Of a stretch of 64,000 nt of DNA, positions 1 through 11,212 are shown in pieces. Below the pieces are notes generated by a model. That model was not told the DNA's origin. It saw nothing but the letters and a program-made list of their open reading frames with translations, and ran no database searches. Each line of letters begins with the position of its first letter. The stretch's first letter is position 1. A program made the position numbers and the translations under genes. The stretch is from Ridgeia piscesae (Eukaryota; Annelida; Polychaeta; Sabellida; Siboglinidae): positions 865,001 to 929,000 of the forward strand of contig JAODUO010000044.1 of NCBI GenBank assembly GCA_025642075.2. Direction: 5' to 3'.

Positions 1-120
1 GGTTCAATATTATACCAAGGTCACCATAACAAATCGAAGAAAAAGAAAGTACAGTCTTGTGCCGAGGTCACCATAACAAGTCTAAGAAGAAGACGAATGA
101 AAGAACAGTGTTGACTATAT
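1..120. repeat. Short direct duplication of about 50 bp
   Basis: The segment 'aggtcaccataacaa' followed by an 'aagaagaa'-type A-rich stretch and 'acagt(c/g)ttg' occurs twice, at about 16-60 and 65-112. The copies are diverged. No protein-coding signal is convincing here. Confidence 0.5.
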
Positions 121-589
121 CATATACAACAACAACGAAGGCTTTCCTCAGAATCTCGTTAAATCTGCCTGTGTTTGACGCACACAACACCCTCGACTCA
201 GGGTGGCCTCTGAGACGGATGCTTCAGGTTGAACGTCTGACTCAAGCCAAGCGGTAGCCCGGGGTTGCTTCGGGCGACATTTCAAGAACTCCATTTCGAC
301 GATAATCGTAGCCGGAGGCCCCGGGCGAACGTTGGCATGAGACAAAACCCAGGCGGGCCGGGTGACGGAGCGAGCAGGGGTCAAGATGGCCCATTATCGC
401 TGGCACAATGCATCACACTTAAAGTCGGCTCATCTGTCGGCAATATGAGCTCTGTCGGGGCACTCATAACTGAAGTGTTCGCGACGCCGACCACTCGATC
501 GGGGAGACGCGACTGGGCTAGGGAATGTCACCAACGGGAATTATCCAGGGTGGTCGATTCCCCATCACTTACGTAGGCATACGAATGTC

Positions 590-850
590 AACTGCAGCCC
601 AAAAGTACGGACCCACATCCCGGCTAGTTCATATTTTACTATATGCCCATAAACTATTTTTGTTATTTCTTATGATTTTGCTCTACTTTGACAGTTCTAT
701 TTCATTGATGCACCTCACTATATACTAGTAACAACTGTTTTCTACATACTTGATTTTAATATGTACATGTATTACTATATGACTTAGATGTTATGTTTTA
801 TGCACCCTCTTCAGTGCAAAGTGTATCTCCATTGTAGGGACAATAAAGTT
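590..850 (+). mobile_element. Probable 3' tail of a non-LTR retrotransposon
   Basis: An AT-rich stretch ends in 'gggacaataaagttgttat' and runs directly into an (AT)n tract. A 3' UTR with an AATAAA signal followed by a short simple-repeat tail is typical of CR1/L2/Jockey-type LINEs in invertebrates. No reverse-transcriptase reading frame survives in 1-590, so family assignment is not possible. An ordinary gene 3' end is the alternative. Confidence 0.35.
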
Positions 851-851
851 G

Positions 852-852
<1 letters not shown>

Positions 853-927
<75 letters not shown>

Positions 928-930
928 AAT
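853..930. repeat. (AT)n microsatellite
   Basis: Uninterrupted TA dinucleotides follow the AATAAA-containing tail at 590-850. Confidence 0.95.
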
Positions 931-1740
931 ATATATCAGTTGTGTTTAATAATAATGAAAATACATTATATTAATAAATGATTATGACAAATAAAATAAG
1001 TAAAAAACATATTAGGCATGAATGCAAGCAGTTGGACACATGCCATAAGACACTTCTTAAAGGTCTCTACACTATTTGTAGGTTGTACATTTCCGGGATA
1101 TAGTCTCATACTTTCGCACCCCAGTGCATTGGCCAAAGATTATCTTTACAGATTATCTTTACAAATTAACTTTACAGATTATCTTGACATGAATAGTTGT
1201 GCAGTAGCGGGTGTTATGGCCGTGTACACTATTGCTCAACACGTATAGATGAGTGAGGTAGCTAGGGGCGTGTCCATGCAAGACGATACCCATTACTGCA
1301 GAAGGCACGACTGAAGCCCAATGACTTTTTACGGACCTGTTGCACGACTCGTCTCGACTCTGATGGTTGGTTTATACGTCATTCCACTTACAATGACACA
1401 CACAAGTCGACACTCCGAGGTGAGGAGTGATCCCGTGAAGTAGGTTAACAGTTCTAATTGACATTCGAGTGCATTGGTCACGAAATGCTGATTGTTTCGC
1501 AGAAATCCCAAGAAAAAGTACAGCACAAAGTAATCGGGATGTTTTGTTTTGTTCGACATGCTAGAAACAGTTGCGGTCACATGGCTTTAACTCTTCACTG
1601 ATATTCGGTCCGTATAAGCCGACCCCTCATAAATTTCCTCTCTAAGCTCTGCCGCGTATCCTCCCTCTCATCTCTCCCAGACATTCTCTCTGTCTGCAAC
1701 TCTTTCCTATTACCTGTCAGCTATATTCATAGTTTATTGC
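931..1740. other. Unannotated non-coding stretch
   Basis: Mixed AT-rich sequence. The reading frames here (longest 83 codons) have no recognisable domain. I see no gene, repeat family or RNA. Confidence 0.5.
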
Positions 1741-1769
1741 AAAAGTTTGATTAACGCAGTGTTTCTGCC

Positions 1770-1896
1770 CCCGCCTGCCCCCGTCCGCCCCCGTCCGCCC
1801 GCACGTCCGCACGTCCGCACGTCCGCACGTCCGCACATCCGTCTGTCCCTGTCCCGCCCCTGCCCCCTCTCTTTCTCACTCTCACTCTCACACTTA

Positions 1897-1934
<38 letters not shown>
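1770..1934. repeat. Pyrimidine-rich tract: (CCGTCCGC)-like repeats, then (CT)n
   Basis: Repeated 'cccccgtccgc' and 'cacgtccg' units (about 1770-1840) pass into a long (CT)n run (about 1880-1934). The strand is almost purely pyrimidine in the second half, so triplex or H-DNA formation is possible. The open frames across it are repeat artefacts. Confidence 0.9.
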
Positions 1935-1937
<3 letters not shown>

Positions 1938-1959
1938 CTTTATCTTTACTCTGTGCAAA

Positions 1960-2520
1960 AATGTAGAAGATGCTAAGAACTCATCCTTTGAGTGGTCGAG
2001 ATACGTTATGTCTATTTGCCATCATCCTTCAAAATACCTTTCGTCTTGCATTCGCCCTTTGTATTATCTATCGAATTTAGCTGCGTAGTTATTTATTTAT
2101 GTCTGTCGTGGTATTCGGAAATGGCTGTCAATCCGGGCACGTTTGTTGTTTATATAGTCGCGTTAACGAGTCCCTGGAACTATTTTGGACTATGCTGTAA
2201 AACTCACAGATGGTATAGAACACTTCCACCGATGCCGTGACATTTATTATGTGCCATTACATTGAAGCCGAACAGATGTTTCATTTAAAAAAATCCTAGT
2301 AAATATTGCTTCCCATCCAGGGGCCAGGGACGAGGACTAGAGTTAAATTAGGCAAACTGCTAACGAGAAATACAAAAGGGTGTTTCACAGAGTGGTGATT
2401 GTGTATTTTGTTAGTGAGCATATGTGTTTGTTTGTGTGTTTATGTATGTATGTATGGAGTGAGGTAGAGTTAAAATTTGGCAATAAAAAGTAAAATGTTT
2501 ACAGATGGGGATTGTGTATT
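1960..2520. other. Unannotated stretch with a partial local duplication
   Basis: No gene is recognised. The phrase 'gattgtgtattt' in a similar setting occurs at about 2397 and about 2510, each followed by a GT/GTAT-rich run. This suggests a local duplication of the flank of the next microsatellite. Confidence 0.4.
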
Positions 2521-2541
2521 TGTTTTGAGTATGTGTTTATG

Positions 2542-2745
2542 TTTGTATGTATGTATGTATGTATGTATGTATGTATGTATGTATGTATGTATGTATGTAT
2601 GTATGTATGTATGTATGTATGTATGTATGTATGTATGTGTGTATGTATGTATGTATGTATGTATGTATGTATGTATGTATGTATGTATGTATGTATGTAT
2701 GTATGTATGTATGTATGTATATATGTATATATATATGTGTGTATG
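2542..2745. repeat. (GTAT)n tetranucleotide microsatellite
   Basis: About 50 nearly perfect GTAT units with one GTGT interruption near 2638. Open frames in several phases (Met-Tyr-Val-Cys repeats) are artefacts. Confidence 0.97.
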
Positions 2746-2749
2746 TAGT

Positions 2750-3320
2750 TGTTGTCGTTGATGTTGCAAAATAAATTTGATTTTAAAACGACAATGAAGG
2801 GTGGCCGAGATGGTCCAATTTTCGAATCCGCAGTAGGCCTGTGTCATAATCGTCCTCTGCTCTCGAGTTACCCCGCCTGTTACACACCTGTGAAAGGTAC
2901 ATACGTCTTTAAACGTGTACAGTTCGTATTAGTGTTTATTATTATTACACGTGTACCTGTATTCCATCTGTGGATTCAAATCAACGCAGGTGTGTGACAT
3001 AAAAAAATTAAGGGGTATTAAAAACAACAACTTCAGCAAACAGTCCAAATGTTAGCGTGTCGTACGGACATAGATAGTCCCTTAGCAACTTACCGACGTG
3101 GTTAGTATCAACCTTGTCGCTACACCACCTGTGTAGGCTACATAATATGTGTTATATAAATGTCATAGCTATATAATTCTCAACAAATTCATGTGGCAAA
3201 ATTGAATCGTTCTATTCGCTTGTTGCGCTGGAATGTATCTACAGGATTATTCATAGATTCCAAAAGCACACTACATAGCGTCGTTTCGCGAAATATTTTC
3301 AAATGTTGCTTTTTTTTTGT
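2750..3320. other. Unannotated stretch between microsatellites
   Basis: AT-rich sequence without a recognisable coding or RNA feature. Confidence 0.5.
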
Positions 3321-3325
3321 GTCTG

Positions 3326-3632
<307 letters not shown>

Positions 3633-3772
3633 AGTGAATATTACACTAATGCTAACACTGTTAATAAATCCATATAATTCTGCCGTTGTCTGACCATACA
3701 AATTACGCGCTAAGTGAATTATCCACCATGCCTTAGTTTTGCTTGCACACAACGTTGATAACCTTTCACCCT

Positions 3773-3775
<3 letters not shown>

Positions 3776-3865
<90 letters not shown>

Positions 3866-3881
3866 ATATATATATATATAT
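3776..3881. repeat. (CA)n microsatellite followed by (AT)n
   Basis: Perfect AC dinucleotides to about 3861, then (TA)n to about 3881. Together with the (GT)n tract 148 bp upstream it makes a large inverted dinucleotide arrangement. Confidence 0.97.
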
Positions 3882-3889
3882 AATAATAT

Positions 3890-4615
3890 CTACTGAAAAC
3901 ACTTAGTAAGCACCCTTTGTTTTTGGGTGTATTAAACAAACTATTAAACAAACTGTTTGTGACATGACAATTGCCTATCTAAATATTTAATATTTTGAAG
4001 GCATCCATCGAAGCTTCACTAAACAATTATTGATCTTGCAATGTCTCCTGACGTTGACCACGCCTTAGTATTGGTCACGTGATAGCCTCAGATTAATGGG
4101 TGTACCACTGAGTATTACTGTACATAGTCTCGCGTAACCGACTGTCGCTCGGCTGCGTAACTTCGCCGAGAAGACAGTCTGGTGACTTTACCGGCGTTTG
4201 AATGCTCTCCGCCTCACGGATATTGGTTAATCCTGCCGTAATTCCGATTTTATAAACAACTGCAAATTTGTATTTCTATTTATTTGAGCTAATATAAGTT
4301 TAATTTATCTTTATTTTTATTATACAACATGACCTGATAACAAGGTGTCCTTATTTAATTTGTTATTTCAAATTCGGCCTGAGAACCAATCAGCATCTCT
4401 ACCCTAATCTAGGGTAAGGCCGCCCTGGCGGTTACATCGGCATTACATTAATTCCCCAGGCGGAGTTGAGGGGGCGGCCGCCTCACGGAGTCCGGGTAAC
4501 AGAGGCTATACTGTACCAAAATGCAAACCTTTGTCCAAAGCTTTAACCGACCAACACAATTAGCATCACTTGTACACATTTTGTGTCATTTCACGAGTGA
4601 ATACAGTTTCCCGTA
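3890..4615. other. Unannotated stretch with GC-rich islands
   Basis: Two GC-richer patches share the phrase 'gcctcacgga' (about 4211 and 4480), and the sequence between is AT-rich. This may be a decayed repeat. No coding frame is recognised. Confidence 0.35.
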
Positions 4616-4618
4616 CCA

Positions 4619-4855
4619 GCGGACCATTTCACTAATGTTGTTAAGAGCTCTAAAATCCGATTCTGCACCTTAAACTAAATTGAAAACTCGCCACCAGGAT
4701 GCGCCAGTGAGACACTGCCACTGGTGTGTCATGGAAATAGTAATACAGAAATGGATATTTGCGTTTTGAAAATAGTAATTTGATTTATCAACAGATTTTG
4801 TTTAAAGATGAAACAGTTTCATCTTGAGTATTTAAAGTCCTACGGTGTATGGCTC
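4619..4855 (-). mobile_element. MITE, diverged copy (family shared with 47,606-47,878)
   Basis: This stretch aligns in inverted orientation with the better-preserved element at 47,606-47,878. Shared landmarks in order are 'ggaccatttca', 'gttgttaagagctct', 'cactg(c/t)cactggtgtgtcat', 'aatggatatttgc' and a degraded far terminus near 4850. No coding capacity is seen, so it would be a non-autonomous DNA element. It contains the perfect palindrome 4805-4825. Confidence 0.6.
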
Positions 4856-5225
4856 ACCAATTAAAAATGTTACTTCGGCGTTCCATCTACATAGAGAGCG
4901 TTAGGTGGCGCCACCTGTGTTGTAGTCACCGTGATGAGACGTTACTAGAGATGAAGACCTCGGAAGATGGCGCCACTTATGTTGTAGTTGCCGCCGGCGT
5001 GACGTCACTCGTTAACGCGTTAGTATACGAACTGCATTATTTCTGGAAGTACAAGTCATTAGTATTCTAAGAATTTTATTAATTTTGTTATCCATGGTTT
5101 TGTACTACATTTCGCACAGTAAATGTGCTTATCAATTACATTGATAGATTAAGATTGATTAATGATATATTAATTAACAGTTATATATAGTTGTTGATGA
5201 CATGTGCATTTTACCTCTTGTTTCT
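4856..5225. other. Unannotated stretch
   Basis: Contains two related phrases, 'ggtggcgccacctgtgttgta' minus its ends near 4912 and 'gatggcgccacttatgttgta' minus its ends near 4966, which indicate a diverged duplication of about 55 bp. No gene is recognised. Confidence 0.35.
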
Positions 5226-5226
5226 G

Positions 5227-5560
5227 TCACAACAACACAGTGTTGGTGTCCCAGTTTCGACGGCTAGCATCCTCTGCTTCTTTGGCTAGGTCTTCAATGA
5301 AGTTTGCCTTGTCTGTTTTTACGCTGTTCTTGACTGCTCTGTTTGCCTCTGTGTACTCTTCATGTGCTGTTGCTTTTGCTGCTCTCGTTCGCCTGTTGTT
5401 AATTGCACATTTTGTTTCTTCCAATAATTGCACTTTGTTGACAGTGTCTGCAGAAATCCAGCGTTTTTGTGGATATTTCTTATTTCCCAGAACATCGTCG
5501 CCAGTGCTGGTCCACATATTGCAGGCAGCAGATCACCTGGTGGACAGGAGAGATGTCTTT
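5227..5560 (-). pseudogene. RTE-like LINE fragment, minus strand
   Basis: The minus-strand translation closely matches the plus-strand LINE fragment at 6,300-6,545. Both contain KRWxSADTVNKVQLLEETK, TRAAKATAHEE and a lysine-rich linker. This is the region between endonuclease and reverse transcriptase in RTE-type non-LTR retrotransposons. It is a short dead piece with neither endonuclease nor reverse-transcriptase domain. It forms an inverted pair with the second fragment, about 750 bp away. Confidence 0.75.
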
Positions 5561-6099
5561 TTCGTAAGATAATTTCAAATAAAAAAATCACAGTTTTGAA
5601 TGGGACAACAACAGTGTATGTTATGACAATTTTGAATAACTGATAAGGCCATATTCGTTGGGAACTAAGCTTGTATTTTTATTTTGTCATGGACCGCCAT
5701 GACGCTATTATATTTATATATGTATTTTGTGAATTTATCTTGTTCAGTGATCGGTGACCCCACCTGGTGGTTAATAGTTAGTGTTGATAAACAGTGACAA
5801 TAGGTGTCACTGCAGTTTGATCAGCGGGAAGTTAGCAGGATTTGGGGAGAGCGGGAGAGCGGGAGGGCGGGAGAGCAAGCAATGCGCCGAACCACGAGGC
5901 TGTGTTTTCCGGAGGGGAATACAATTTTGTTGTGCACGATTGCTTCACTGGTGATTTGGCAGTAGAAGCATGTGTTCCTGGCGTCTGACTGTGGACAGGG
6001 TATTGTCTTGTTTGTGGTGTGAATACAGAAGTGATTGAAACGTAAATCCAGCGCTCCGTGTCCATCCTTGCCAATTTAATTAGCCCTATACGTATGAAT
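5561..6099. other. Spacer between inverted LINE fragments
   Basis: Contains a purine-rich run 'gggagagcgggagagcggg' (about 5845-5875). No gene is recognised. A remnant LTR is conceivable but I see no matching partner. Confidence 0.3.
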
Positions 6100-6232
6100 G
6101 AGTACGTGACCATTGACAGTGGTGTATATTTGTATTGAAATAGTTTTCGCACATAAATAGCAGCGTGGCTGGGTGCTTTCCAAAGAAACCGAGAGTTTTC
6201 GATTGAAGAGGTCAGCCAATGAGAACTCACCT
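6100..6232 (+). mobile_element. SINE body, copy 1 (5'-truncated)
   Basis: Shares with the full-length copy at 42,687-43,000 the ordered phrases 'gagtac', 'atatttgta', 'gcagcgtggctg', a region ending 'gattgaa..ggtcagcca', and the same spacing. The tRNA-like head is missing. It is followed immediately by the LINE fragment. Confidence 0.55.
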
Positions 6233-6240
6233 TTAGTACT

Positions 6241-7200
6241 GAAACAAATACGAAGCCCTACAAGATCTTCTTGAAGAAGGAAACATGGACATACATACAC
6301 AGTGGGAACAGATCAAGGAGATGTGGACCAGCACTGGCGGCGATGTTCTGGGAAAGAAGAAATATCCACAAAAACGCTGGCTTTCTGCAGACACTGTCAA
6401 CAAAGTGCAATTATTGGAAGAAACAAAATGTGCAATTAACAACAGCCGAACGAGAGCAGCAAAAGCAACAGCACACGAAGAGGCAAACAGAGCACTCAAG
6501 AACAGCGTAAAAACAGAAAGGAAAACTCCATTGAAGATCTAGCCAAAGAAGCAGAGGATGCATCAGCCCAAGGAAACATGAAACAACTGTTTGAAATAAC
6601 AAGAAAATTAGCAGGAAAGTACAAGCACACAGCATCATAGAAAAGAATGGCAATGTATTTACCAGTGATAAGACCAGTTGAAGAGATGGAGGGAATATTC
6701 TGAAGAACTGCTGAACCGGCCATCACCTCAGAACCCTCCAGACATTGCACCAGCTGAAGAAGTACTCCAGAGAAACTGCGAAAGACCAAGTAAGGCAGAG
6801 ATTGAGAAAATCATCCATCACATGAAGAGAGGGGAAGCTTCCGATCCAGACAAAATTCCTGCCGAGGCAATCAAGGCTGATATAGAGACCTCCACAGAGA
6901 TACTGCATGATCTATTCGGGAAGATATGGAAGCAAGAAGAAATACCAACTGAATAGAAAGAAGGGTACTTCGTGAAGCTCCCAAAGAAAGGAGATATGCA
7001 AGAATGTCAGAACTACAGAGGGATAATGCTCCTATCAGTACCCGGAAAGGTCCTCAAAGCAGTCATCTTGGACAGACTGAAGACAGGGGAGGATGCCAAG
7101 CTCAGTGACCACCAAACTGACTTCCGTAAAGGTAGATCATGCACGGACCAAATAGCAACACTGCGAATCATTGTTGAACAGTCAATGGAATGGGATTCAT
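6241..7200 (+). pseudogene. RTE-like LINE: linker and first part of reverse transcriptase, broken
   Basis: Translations in successive frames give the linker (TQWEQIKEMWTST, RTRAAKATAHEE), then LKRW-type and ELLNRPSPQNPPDIAPAE segments. After these come the RT fingers: VKLPKKGD, NYRGIMLLSVPGKVL and RKGRSCTDQIATLRIIVEQ (about 6,970-7,190). This order is characteristic of RTE-type non-LTR elements. It is damaged by a frameshift near 6,520, stops near 6,640 and at about 6,954, and by replacement or insertion at about 7,200, where Gypsy gag sequence begins in the same frame. The endonuclease domain is absent. A matching 3' end reappears at 10,718. Confidence 0.85.
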
Positions 7201-7875
7201 CAGGTAGAGTTGACAAAACCGATCCAGTGAAAATGGCATTGCTTCTGAGAACAATAGGGAAGCATGGAAATGACATTTACGAGTCATTCACTTGGGAGGC
7301 GGACGCGGACAAGGACAAATACGACAAAGTGGTCGAAAACTTTGATAAATCCTGTGCGCCTCGCGTGAACGTAGTGGCCTTGACCCATAAGCTGCTAACG
7401 ATGAAACAAGGTCAAACGACTGTCGATGAATACGTAACTGCGCTACATAATGTTGCCAGGGACTGTAGCTTGGGCAGCAAAGAACAGTATGACCGTATGG
7501 TGATTCAAACGTTGCTACTCGGCGTGGAAAGTATCCGGGTGCGAAGACATCTATTTGAACGTCAACAGTTTTCGTTGGACGAAGCAGTAGCTACTTGCCG
7601 AGCGATGGAAGCTGTTAGGGACGATGTCAAAAAAATTGTTGGAAAATCAAACGGAGACAGTTCACTCTATAAAACCAGCTTCGCGTCGATATGCCAGCAA
7701 CAAGTATAAAAGTAATACTGGCATGAAGCCAAGTGCAGAGATCTGTAGTAAGTGTGGGGAGCAACACCCTCCCAGAAGGTGCAAAGCATACGGTAAGGAG
7801 TGTTTCAAGTGCAAAAAGATTAATCACTTTGCAAAATGTTGCAACAGCAAAACGGTGTCGGTGAGAACAGAGTAA
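7201..7875 (+). pseudogene. Gypsy gag-like region with zinc knuckles
   Basis: A gag capsid-like segment (7,201-7,709) contains phrases such as KHGNDIYESFTW and LLLGVESIRVRRHL. The next segment, in another frame (7,624-7,875), has a degenerate and a canonical zinc knuckle, the latter CFKCKKINHFAKC (C-x2-C-x4-H-x4-C, about 7,801-7,839). The first part is fused in frame to the upstream LINE reverse transcriptase. A frame change lies between the capsid-like part and the knuckles. Confidence 0.75.
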
Positions 7876-7959
7876 GCTCACCTAGTGAGGAATTCAAGGA
7901 ATGAATGTAACCATTCATCAGATGAATCAACAAACTGAATACACGTCACGAAATATGAC

Positions 7960-8455
7960 CGGAAGATGATCGCGACAGTAACAATAGAGAACGGCAAGGT
8001 AAAAAAAACCTGGAATTTCAGCTGGATACTGCGGCGACATGCAACATGCTGACACGCCGAGATTTTGCCAAGATGGGCAAACCGCGACTGACCGAGACAA
8101 CACAAACAATAACGATGTATGATGACTCCACGGTTATACCCGGCGGTTGGTGTACTATGACAGTAACAGACAACATGAATTGCAAACATACACTGAACTT
8201 TTTTGTAATGGAGACAAAGTAACACAGTCTGCTATCCCTAAAAGCATGCGTTGATCTTAATGTCATCACAGTCAATGACTCAGTTCACATGGTTGCAGAC
8301 GAGCCACTCGAGAACATTCTTGCAGAGTACGACAGTGTGTTCAAGGGTATTGGATGTTTGCCGGGTGAATATGACCTTGAGATATACGAGGCCATCACAC
8401 CAGTGCAAGTGCGACCGAGAAAGATCCCTCTTTCCATGAAGGAGGAGGTTAAAAC
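7960..8455 (+). pseudogene. Gypsy aspartic protease and pol linker, broken
   Basis: The frame beginning near 7,960 carries LDTAATCNML at about 8,022. This is the active-site strand of a retropepsin, but the usual D-T/S-G triad reads D-T-A here. In-frame stops at 8,220 and 8,457 separate it from the reverse transcriptase. The segment before the RT (LPGEYDLEI, VQVRPRKIPL) is the usual Gypsy protease-RT connection. Confidence 0.7.
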
Positions 8456-8459
8456 CTAG

Positions 8460-9524
8460 TTAGACAAAGTAACAAAGCAGTGTATCATCGAACAGGTAGA
8501 ATCGCCGACTCCATGGATAAGTCACTTGCAACCAGTAATAAAGTCGAACAGAACTGTCCGACTATGCCGTGATCCACAAAACCTGAATCAGGCGCTCAAA
8601 AGAAATCACTACCAGATGCCAGACATCGACGATGTACTGCCACAGTTGGCAGAAGCCAAGATGTTCAGCTTATGTGATGCGACAGACGGTTTCTTACAAG
8701 TGAAATTGTCTGACAAATCAAGTCATCTCACCACATTATGGACCCCCTACGGCAGGTACAACTGGAAGCGAATGCCATTTGGTATTTCAACCGCACCAGA
8801 AGAGTTCCAGAGAAGACTCTCGGATGCCTTGAAAGGACTCAAAGGTGTATCAGTTGTGGCAGACGACATACTGATATATGGAAAAGATCAAACAGAGCAC
8901 GATGACAATTTGAGAAAATGTCTCAAACGAGCTCGTGAATGTGGATTGAAACTGAACAAGAAGAAATGTAGATTTCACATGAGAGAACTACCATACATCG
9001 GGCACATCCTTACGTCAGAAGGCGTGAAACCGGATCTCAAGGTGTGTGCAATCAGAAACATGGAAGCGCCCATGAACTCAGAGGAAGTTAGACGTTTCCT
9101 AGGACATGTTAACTACATCGCTAAGTTCATGCCGAACTTATCAGCCAAGAGTGAGCCACTGCGTAGACTGTTGAATCTACCCGATAAAGAGTTCTGCTGG
9201 GGAGTAGACCAGAGAACTGCGTATGAGACTTTGAAACAAATGCTCACATCGGAGAAACTTCTGCAATATTACGACAGCCGGAAGCTGATCGTAATACAGA
9301 CAGATGCTAGTACAGCCGGACTTGGTGCAGTATTACTACAGAAAGACAAACCAGTTGCCTATGCATCAATATCTTTTAGCAAGAGTGGGTCGAACTATGC
9401 ACCAACAGAGTTAGAGTGCCTAGCGATCGTATTCGCCATGAACAAGTTCGAACAATACATCTTTGGCCACCCGAATGTCACTATTCACACCTATCTACAG
9501 AGGTATGCATTCACAGTGACATAG
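8460..9524 (+). pseudogene. Gypsy reverse transcriptase and start of RNase H
   Basis: A reading frame of about 330 codons. RT motifs in order: a PTPWISHLQPV-like N-terminal block, RLCRDPQNLNQAL, FSLCDATDGFLQVKL (first catalytic Asp region), MPFGISTAPEEFQR and VVADDILIYG (catalytic DD box), then LPYIGHILTSEG and the connection with VRRFLGHVNYIAKFMP. RNase H begins with IQTDASTAGLGAVLLQ and YAPTELECLAIVFA. It ends at the TAG at 9,522, and the same frame then resumes with KPGKEQIIADLLSR, so the stop is a nonsense mutation. Confidence 0.85.
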
Positions 9525-10677
9525 AAACCCGGCAAAGAACAGATCATTGCTGATTTGTTATCACGTCACACACGGAACTGTGAACAGCCTGAAGAACCAG
9601 CTGCACGAGAGCACGTGTTTCAACTACAAAAACACGAGTCTCAGTGTCAACAGTTCGAGACGATCGACCCAGTCAGAGACTGTCCAGTGACAGGTGCGCT
9701 GTATGTCACGATACAGAAGGAGACTGAACGTGACAATCTCCTACAACAATTATCGGAAGTCATCAAGAATGGCTGGCCGAAAGACGTAACCGAAGTTCCG
9801 GAATCGGTAAGGCTGTGGTGGACATTTCGAGATGAACTAGCGATGCTCGATGGTGTTGTCTACATGGGACCAAGAGTGGTAATCCCAACCAGTATGCATA
9901 GAGACATGCTGAAACGTTTGCATGTAAGCCACCAATGGCTAGAAACAACCCTACGTCGAGCAAGACATAGCATCTTTTGGCACGGAATGGCAGTATATGT
10001 GAAGCAACAAATTGCTAACTGTAAAGCACGCACAAGAGATGCACCAGAATAGAACACGGACGAAAGAGACTCTACTTAGTCACGCCGTACCAAACAAGTC
10101 GTGGGGAAAAGTAGGAATGGGCATATTTACCCACAGCTCGATCAACTACTTAGTAATCGTTGACGTATACTTCTCAGACATGTCATCAGCGGCAATGATA
10201 GAGATCTGCAGGAGATGCTTTGCGAGACTGAATACCAGAAACCGTGCACTCAGACAACGAGTACCTCAGTTTTCCGCACTTGAATTTGCTATCTTCAGCA
10301 ATAAGTGGGACTTCCAGCATACAACCAGCTCGCCGTATCACTCCCAGTCGAATGGGAAAGCCGAGTCAAGTGTCAAATTGGCGAAGAGACTCTTGAAACG
10401 AGCTGCAGATCCACAACTTGCGCTGTTAGAATACAGAAACACGATTATAGCTGGTATGACAACAAGCCCGATACAGAGACTGTTGCATCGATCCACGAGG
10501 TCTATCATACCGCAGCTGGACTGTGGTCGATCCGATGACAATTCAAACCGTACTGAGAAAGAGAGAAAACTCAGAAGGACACAGTGCCATTACAACAAGC
10601 ATACGCGAGACTTACCTCCAATCAAAGAAGGTTCTCCGGTACTCATAAAAGACTTCACATCGCACAAGCAAAAATGA
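9525..10677 (+). pseudogene. Gypsy RNase H end, zinc-binding HHCC and integrase, broken
   Basis: After LLSRHTRN comes an integrase N-terminal zinc-binding region (HRDMLKRLHVSHQW to NCKARTR, about 9,897-10,035), in which the second cysteine of the CxxC pair appears lost. A frame change near 10,050 leads to the integrase core. SSPYHSQSNGKAESSVKLAK (about 10,330-10,388) is the third catalytic block with its Glu. The block with the second Asp is split by another frame change near 10,250. The C-terminal tail ends at about 10,677. Confidence 0.75.
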
Positions 10678-10717
10678 CCAAGCAACTACCCATAGAAAAT
10701 GAAATAAAGAAGAAAAA

Positions 10718-11150
10718 TTGACGTTGATAGAACACACACTCAGGAAACCTCCAGAAACCATCACCCGTCAAGCCATCACATGGAATCCCCCAGGGAAGAG
10801 GCGAAGAAGTAGGCCACGAAACACCTGGAAAAGAGACACAAAAAGGGAAACAAAAGATATGGGTTATACCAGGAGAGAGATGATGTAAGACCACAATAAG
10901 GTGCTCGTCCGCCCTTGTCCGACCAAGCAGGGGCAATCCGTGGGTGATTCAAGCAGAAATGGAGGGGTGTAAGGTTTGAAAGAAGTTTGTGGGAGCCTGA
11001 GGTATTAAAAGTTCACGAATTTTTCACAGAACTTCTGTCTATGGAGGGTAAATATGCTGTGAAATTGTCAATAACAGAGCTGATCAAGATTAGTAGGAAA
11101 TGAAGGAAACGTTATAATGGTCGCCTATGGAAAATGCAAATGTGGTCTGA
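10718..11150 (+). mobile_element. RTE-like LINE 3' end (end of ORF plus 3' UTR)
   Basis: 10,718-10,888 translates as the end of an RTE-type [39 protein letters not shown] and a TAA at 10,886. The following non-coding part has a second, diverged copy at 19,726-20,165. Shared phrases include 'taagaccacaataaggtg', 'ttcacgaattttxca' and 'ggaaatga(a/c)ggaaac', so it is probably the LINE's 3' UTR. It may be the other end of the LINE interrupted at 7,200. Confidence 0.7.
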
Positions 11151-11212
11151 CTCCATCTGGAGTACCACAATGAAAATGCAAATGTGGTCTGACTTACATC
11201 TGGAGTACCACA
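11120..11212. repeat. Short tandem duplication (about 43 bp, two copies)
   Basis: 'aaaatgcaaatgtggtctga' plus 'ctccatctggagtaccaca' recurs almost unchanged in the next 45 bp. It lies at the border between the RTE 3' UTR and the Jockey-like RT fragment. Confidence 0.8.

Larger units (their letters stand above)
7201..10677 (+). mobile_element. Ty3/Gypsy retrotransposon internal region (gag-pol), degenerate, no LTRs seen
   Basis: Domains run in normal order: gag-like, CCHC zinc knuckle, aspartic protease, reverse transcriptase, RNase H, HHCC and integrase core. The copy is dead. In-frame stops lie at 8,220 and 8,457, another TAG at 9,522, and frame changes occur near 7,700, near 10,050 and within the integrase core. 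No LTR pair or primer-binding site is visible at either border. Both borders lie against sequence of one LINE type, so the element is nested in, or recombined with, a LINE. Confidence 0.85.

Noticed and set aside
1018..1248. A possible small gene of 76 codons
   Set aside because: No domain, no splice or promoter support, and composition equal to its non-coding surroundings.
6233..6499. Minus-strand frame with a hydrophobic N-terminus
   Set aside because: It is the antisense shadow of the LINE linker and shows no independent domain.
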